64,000 nt of DNA from an uncultured Saprospiraceae bacterium. GTDB taxonomy: Bacteria > Bacteroidota > Bacteroidia > Chitinophagales > Saprospiraceae. The position numbers and the translations under genes were made by a program. Numbering within the stretch: the first letter of the stretch is position 1; each line of letters starts with the position of its first letter. This document shows, one piece after another, positions 63,584 through 64,000 of the stretch. The notes beneath the pieces were generated by a model, which saw nothing but the letters and a program-made list of their open reading frames with translations, ran no database searches and was not told the DNA's origin. The stretch lies in contig CALFWO010000028.1 of NCBI GenBank assembly GCA_937928045.1, forward strand, positions 1 to 64,000. The letters run 5' to 3'.

Positions 63584-64000
63584 TTAAGGGTTGTTAACTT
63601 TCTTTAGTTTATCTTGGATAAGTAGCTTTTCACTAGATTTTAAAGTTATTGACAAAGCTTTTTTCAAATAGTCTTTTTCTTTAGATCTATTATTATTCAA
63701 TCTATACAGCTCAGCTAAAAGACAATAATAATATTGATCGTTAAGTTCCAATTTTAGTGCGGAACTTATGGCCTCTTCAATGGAGTTTGCTTGAGCCAAC
63801 GCGTAGGTTCGATTCATGGCGATTATTGGGGAGTATTCGATGGTTAATAACTTATTGTACAGTTGCAAAATATTATTCCATTTTTCTTCCTTATCAGTTG
63901 TATGCCAATAAGCTATTGCAGCTTCTAAGTGATATTTTGAAACCACATTTCCAACTGCCGATCTATTTAAAAATTCTTCGCCTTTCTGAATTAATGGATA
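63584..64000 (-). CDS. Sigma factor C-terminal region (DUF6596 type), partial
   Basis: The frame runs off the right edge; 138 C-terminal residues are visible. It opens with YPLIQKGEEFLNRSAVG, then GNVVSKYHLEAAIAYWH, WNNILQLYNKLLTIEYSPIIAMNRTYALA and YYYCLLAELYRLNNNRSKEK. This is the TPR-like C-terminal half of the 'RNA polymerase sigma factor, DUF6596' proteins, which have an ECF sigma N-terminal half. The sigma part lies outside the window. These genes often sit beside a YCII-domain gene, also not visible. Confidence 0.82.
   Translation of the reverse strand, partial: YPLIQKGEEFLNRSAVGNVVSKYHLEAAIAYWHTTDKEEKWNNILQLYNKLLTIEYSPIIAMNRTYALAQANSIEEAISSALKLELNDQYYYCLLAELYRLNNNRSKEKDYLKKALSITLKSSEKLLIQDKLKKVNNP

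Noticed and set aside
1-64000. tRNA, rRNA or riboswitch genes
   Set aside because: I looked through the intergenic gaps and found no cloverleaf, rRNA segment or recognisable riboswitch; short structured RNAs could still be missed by eye.

Overview
The window is chromosomal DNA of a Bacteroidota bacterium. Evidence for this: type IX secretion sorting domains and a PorP/SprF protein, gliding-type C-terminal domains with SprB-like repeats, an Alternative Complex III (ActA-F) plus caa3-type oxidase cluster, a sigma/FecR/TonB receptor (STN type)/DUF4249 surface-signalling unit, and several promoters matching the Bacteroidota -7 element TAnnTTTG. A placement near Saprospirales-like lineages is only a guess. 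Only gene content and motifs readable by eye support the calls; no database search was possible.

Layout. 1-660 is compositionally unlike the rest. It holds a small widespread 'plasmid-related' protein gene and a nested inverted repeat, and it abuts a HEPN-domain gene (LA2681 type) on the opposite strand; together they look like the edge of an accessory island. 2256-2886 is non-coding and carries two copies of a 90-bp repeat containing a terminator-like hairpin. Next come gdhA (2887-4236) and a four-gene secretion operon (4463-9316: ABC protein with a degenerate ATPase, HlyD-type adaptor, hotdog thioesterase, TolC-type outer membrane protein), with a dyad beside its promoter. ung and a DUF423 membrane protein follow.

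10535-27519 is one long minus-strand respiratory block. In order of transcription it has actA, actB, actC, actD, actE, actF, then oxidase subunit II (fused to an OmpA-like peptidoglycan-binding domain), subunit I, ctaB, two subunit III proteins, subunit IV, a cysteine-free SCO-like protein, a DUF420 protein and a small CPMC membrane protein. Electrons would pass from menaquinol through ActB/ActA haems and ActE to CuA of subunit II and on to oxygen. A Crp/Fnr regulator lies just upstream. 28847-35066 (minus) holds DUF4249, a TonB-dependent receptor, FecR, an ECF sigma factor and thyA.

35213-40092 has a START-domain protein, a UbiD-family decarboxylase, an unlisted 40-codon peptide gene with a double-glycine leader (37864-37986, minus) and an alanine/sodium symporter. 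40319-54979 is a mixed region: a type IX secreted beta-helix protein, secreted proteins of unknown role, a DinB-TetR-hydrolase operon with a candidate operator, folK-deoxynucleoside kinase, an outer membrane protein resembling the toxin-23 family, a VWA protein, PorP/SprF, a triplicated intergenic repeat, two small hydrolase/propeller genes, a protein made of four exact 19-residue repeats and a haem-FG-GAP lipoprotein. 55002-64000 has sppA, a 1049-residue gliding-type surface protein, a methyltransferase, a marR-yceI pair, a type II NADH dehydrogenase, and a sigma factor that runs off the right edge.

Most promising for follow-up: the cytochrome oxidase subunit II-OmpA fusion, the double-glycine peptide, the DUF4249 gene with no canonical start codon, the thioesterase-containing export operon with a degenerate ABC ATPase, and the 19-residue repeat protein.
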